Below, piece by piece: positions 4,219-7,097 of a stretch of DNA of 7,097 bases (within the stretch, counting starts at the first letter, position 1; each line of letters opens with the position of its first letter). Both the position numbers and the translations under genes were made by a program. Below the pieces are notes generated by a model that did not search any database, had not been told where the DNA came from, and worked only from the letters and a program-made list of their open reading frames with translations. Location of the stretch: contig JAUICT010000098.1 in the NCBI GenBank assembly GCA_030429325.1, positions 1 to 7,097 on the forward strand, read 5' to 3'. This DNA is from Bacteroidia bacterium. Its GTDB lineage: Bacteria > Bacteroidota > Bacteroidia > Flavobacteriales > Flavobacteriaceae.

Positions 4219-7097
4219 ATGTTACAGCATCTTAGCATACCACAATTCACTACGCAGAACGGTACCACCCAGGATTTGCAATTGTCCTATCAACTTTTTG
4301 GGCAGCCCTTGTATTCGGCCCCTATTGTTTTGGTGAACCATGCCCTTACCGGAAATTCCAATGTGGCAGGCGAACAAGGTTGGTGGTCCGATCTTATTGG
4401 TAAGGATAAGTCCATCAACACCGACATCTATACCATTTTGTCCTTCAACATTCCGGGAAATGGTCATGACGGTTTTGTGATCGACAATTACAAGGATTTT
4501 GTGGCAGGAGATATCGCAAGGATTTTTCTTTTGGGATTGCAACAGTTGAAGATAGACCGATTGTATGCCATCATTGGAGGGTCTTTGGGCGGGGGTATTG
4601 CTTGGGAAATGGCTGCATTGAATCCTGAGATTACGGAACATTTGATTCCTGTGGCCTCGGATTGGAAATCCACGGACTGGCTTATTGCCAACTGTCAGAT
4701 CCAGGAACAGTTTTTGGTGAACTCCAAACAGCCCGTTCACGATGCTCGTATGCATGCCATGCTCTGCTATAGGACCCCTGAATCTTTTAAGGAGCGTTTT
4801 AAACGGAGTACCAATGAGGAACTTCAGGTCTTTAATGTGGAAAGCTGGTTAATGCACCATGGGAAGAAACTTCAGGAACGGTTCCAACTATCGGCCTATA
4901 AGCTGATGAACCAATTGTTGAAAACCATTGATATCACCCGAAATGGGGATGAGGCGTTCAAGGCACTTCAAGATAGCGATACCAAGATTCATATCATTGG
5001 GGTCAACTCGGATTTGTTCTTTACGGCCGAGGAAAACAAGGAAACCTTCAAGCGATTGGCCCAGGCCAATACCAATGTCACCTATGGTGAAGTGCAGTCA
5101 TTACATGGCCATGATGCTTTTTTAATGGAGTTTGAACAGCTGGAAAAGCTGTTGGAAGCCGTTTTTCCCAAAAAGGGAAAGCAAGAGCGCATTAAGGTCC
5201 TGAAGTTTGGGGGAAAATCCTTGGCTAATGGGGAAGGCATTGAAAGGGTGTTGAACATTATCACCAAAAGGGCATCAGAACATGAGAATTTTGCCGTGGT
5301 GGTATCGGCCCGGGGCAAGGCTACGGACCAATTGGAGAACATGCTTGAAAAAGCGGCAAGGGGGGAAGAATTTGAAGAGGCTCTGGCTACTTTTTCTACC
5401 TACCAGAAGAATGGTTTTTCCGTAGCTATTGAAGAAGAACTCAAATCGATAGAAAAAATATTGAGCGGAGTCTTCCTTACTGGGGATTATAGTTTGAGAA
5501 CCAAGGACGAGTTATTGTCTTTTGGGGAGTTGATTTCAGGTAAAACCGTTGCCGCACTTCTGAACAAAGGAGGGTTAAAAGCACAGTTGATAGATTCAAG
5601 AACTTTGATCAAGACGGATGATACGTATAGCAATGCCGAGGTGGATCAGAGCCTTTCCAAAGAAAATGTGATCCGTTGTTTCCATGACTTGGATTCGGAT
5701 ACCATACCTGTGGTGACCGGTTTCATCGCCTCCAATAAAGAGGGTATAACCACCACTTTGGGCAGGAACGGCACCAATTATTCAGCCTCTTTATTGGCTA
5801 ATTTCTTGGATGCCTCCGAACTCATCAACTATACCCATGTGGATGGTATTTTCACGGCCAATCCGGATTTGGTGAGTGATGCCAAGTTGATAGATGTAAT
5901 ATCGTACGATGAGGCAAATGAGCTGGCCAATTTTGGGGCAACCATTCTGCATGCGAAGACCATAATACCACTTATTGAGAAGAACATCCCCTTGCGCATC
6001 TGCAATACGTTCAATGATGATAACGAGGGAACCCTAATCGGTCCGAAAACCCAAAATGGAGGAATCAAATCCCTTTCGGTTTTGGATAATATGGCCCTCA
6101 TCAATTTGGAAGGAAGGGGTCTTTTGGGCAAAGTGGGCATTGATGCCCGAATCTTTAGGACATTGGGTCAGAACGATATCAGTGTTGGGATTATTTCCCA
6201 AGGTTCCTCGGAAAGGGGTATTGGTTTGGTGGTCGATTTATCCAAAGCGGAAAAGGCCAAAAAAGTCTTGGATGCTGAGTTTGAGACCGATTACTCTTCA
6301 CAGGACATCAACCAGATTACAGTAGCCAAGGATGTGTCTGTGATCTCCATTGTGGGAATGGATTTGAGCAGTTTCCATAAACCCTTTAACGCATTGGTCA
6401 AAAACCAAGTGATTCCCTTGCTTTTCAACAATACCGTTACGGGCAAGAATGTAAGTATGGTGGTGAAAAAATCAGACCTTCATAAGGCCATCAATGTGAT
6501 ACACGGACAGATTTTTGGTATTGCCAAAAAGGTGAATCTGGCCATTTTTGGGCATGGCAACGTTGGGGGCACGCTTATCGACCAAATATTGGATTCCCAA
6601 AAAAGCATAGAAGAACGAAAAGGGATTGGGCTTAAGGTCTTTGCTGTAGCCAACTCCAAAAAAGTACTGTTGGATGCTTCGGGAATTGGTGCTGATTGGC
6701 AGAAAAGATTGGAAAAGGAAGGAATCCCTTATCAGATGGAGAGTGTGGTATCCTTTGCCCAAACCCATCACTTGGAGAACCTTATTGCGGTTGACAATAC
6801 GGCAAGCAAGCCTTTTGTGGAGAACTATGAAACCTTGATCAAACATGGTTTTGACTTGGTGTCATCCAACAAAATTGCCAATACATTGAGCTTTGAGAAA
6901 TATAAGTCCATACGAAAATGCTTGGACAAGAACCAAAAACAGTATTTGTACGAGACCAATGTGGGGGCAGGGCTACCCTTGATTGATACCATTAAACTAT
7001 TACACCTTTCCGGAGAGAACATTACACGGATTAAAGGGGTGTTTTCAGGTTCGTTGAGCTATATTTTCAATACTTTTTCAGAACAGGATGGCCCTTT
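4219..7097 (+). CDS. thrA: Fusion: MetX-type homoserine O-acyltransferase + aspartate kinase-homoserine dehydrogenase (3' end outside window)
   Basis: One uninterrupted frame of 959 codons encodes three activities. Residues ~1-310 are a MetX-like alpha/beta-hydrolase acyltransferase: NHALTGN oxyanion region (40-46), nucleophile GGSLGG (Ser122), Asp265 in NSDLF, His298 in GHDAF. After a linker of about 20 residues comes aspartate kinase: KFGGKS (329-334), VVSARGKATDQL (361-372), SFGE (Glu437), LGRNGTNYSA (Arg516), NYTHVDGIFT. Two ACT domains follow (~616-685 and ~705-765); the first keeps the SQGSSE motif (660-665). Homoserine dehydrogenase starts near 772: FGHGNVGG (777-784) for NAD(P)H, SSNKIAN (Lys885), TNVGAGLP and GSLSYIF. 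By comparison with E. coli ThrA (820 residues), about 170 residues are missing at the right edge. An in-frame TAA at 4189 makes ATG 4219 the first possible start. It is 32 bases from metY and so under the riboswitch. An acetyl rather than succinyl donor is inferred from the metY neighbour. Confidence 0.93.
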   Translation, partial: MLQHLSIPQFTTQNGTTQDLQLSYQLFGQPLYSAPIVLVNHALTGNSNVAGEQGWWSDLIGKDKSINTDIYTILSFNIPGNGHDGFVIDNYKDFVAGDIARIFLLGLQQLKIDRLYAIIGGSLGGGIAWEMAALNPEITEHLIPVASDWKSTDWLIANCQIQEQFLVNSKQPVHDARMHAMLCYRTPESFKERFKRSTNEELQVFNVESWLMHHGKKLQERFQLSAYKLMNQLLKTIDITRNGDEAFKALQDSDTKIHIIGVNSDLFFTAEENKETFKRLAQANTNVTYGEVQSLHGHDAFLMEFEQLEKLLEAVFPKKGKQERIKVLKFGGKSLANGEGIERVLNIITKRASEHENFAVVVSARGKATDQLENMLEKAARGEEFEEALATFSTYQKNGFSVAIEEELKSIEKILSGVFLTGDYSLRTKDELLSFGELISGKTVAALLNKGGLKAQLIDSRTLIKTDDTYSNAEVDQSLSKENVIRCFHDLDSDTIPVVTGFIASNKEGITTTLGRNGTNYSASLLANFLDASELINYTHVDGIFTANPDLVSDAKLIDVISYDEANELANFGATILHAKTIIPLIEKNIPLRICNTFNDDNEGTLIGPKTQNGGIKSLSVLDNMALINLEGRGLLGKVGIDARIFRTLGQNDISVGIISQGSSERGIGLVVDLSKAEKAKKVLDAEFETDYSSQDINQITVAKDVSVISIVGMDLSSFHKPFNALVKNQVIPLLFNNTVTGKNVSMVVKKSDLHKAINVIHGQIFGIAKKVNLAIFGHGNVGGTLIDQILDSQKSIEERKGIGLKVFAVANSKKVLLDASGIGADWQKRLEKEGIPYQMESVVSFAQTHHLENLIAVDNTASKPFVENYETLIKHGFDLVSSNKIANTLSFEKYKSIRKCLDKNQKQYLYETNVGAGLPLIDTIKLLHLSGENITRIKGVFSGSLSYIFNTFSEQDGP

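Noticed and set aside
5100..5220. Possibility that the MetX-ThrA fusion is an artefact of a missed stop codon or frameshift
   Set aside because: The frame was read codon by codon through the junction. MetX motifs (GHDAFLME) and kinase motifs (KFGGKS) are in the same frame with no stop and no lost sequence between them.
5082..6140. Minus-strand open frames inside the fusion gene, such as 5082-5342 and 5829-6140
   Set aside because: They overlap a plus-strand gene with unmistakable family motifs throughout, show no recognisable motifs of their own and are shadows of its codon use. The same holds for the antisense frames in metK, the hydrolase and metY.

Overview
The window looks like chromosomal DNA from a member of the Bacteroidota, most likely a marine flavobacterium. 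It has moderate GC, A-rich leaders without Shine-Dalgarno sequences, promoter boxes of the TTTG / TAnnTTTG type and a lipoprotein-type secreted hydrolase. The protein sequences also read as flavobacterial. The genus is not determinable from the sequence alone. All genes lie on the + strand and I see no genes on the minus strand, no tRNA or rRNA genes, no CRISPR array and no mobile element.

Layout. (1) Positions 2-580 hold the C-terminal half of metK (S-adenosylmethionine synthetase), cut by the left edge and closed by a strong intrinsic terminator. (2) After a 100-base gap with a candidate promoter comes a 644-residue lipoprotein of the CocE/NonD (peptidase S15) hydrolase family. It has a full Ser-Asp-His triad and the acidic cluster typical of alpha-amino acid ester hydrolases. 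(3) Positions 2616-2908 are a regulatory intergenic region: a TAnnTTTG promoter box, a SAM-I (S-box) riboswitch, then a leader with two candidate switching structures, one covering the first base of the next start codon. (4) metY (O-acetylhomoserine sulfhydrylase) follows, and 32 bases later begins a very long gene that runs off the right edge. Its first 959 codons encode a homoserine O-acyltransferase (MetX) fused in frame to a bifunctional aspartate kinase-homoserine dehydrogenase (ThrA).

How the genes work together. The fused protein should phosphorylate aspartate, make homoserine (with aspartate-semialdehyde dehydrogenase encoded elsewhere) and acylate it. MetY should then sulfhydrylate the acylhomoserine to homocysteine. 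Methionine made from that feeds MetK, and the MetK product SAM is the ligand of the riboswitch in front of metY. The window therefore contains most of an aspartate-to-SAM route together with its feedback sensor. The hydrolase between metK and the riboswitch has no obvious role in this pathway.

The points most worth a second look are the three-activity fusion under a SAM riboswitch, unusual residues in its kinase and second ACT domains, and the predicted alternative pairings downstream of the riboswitch.
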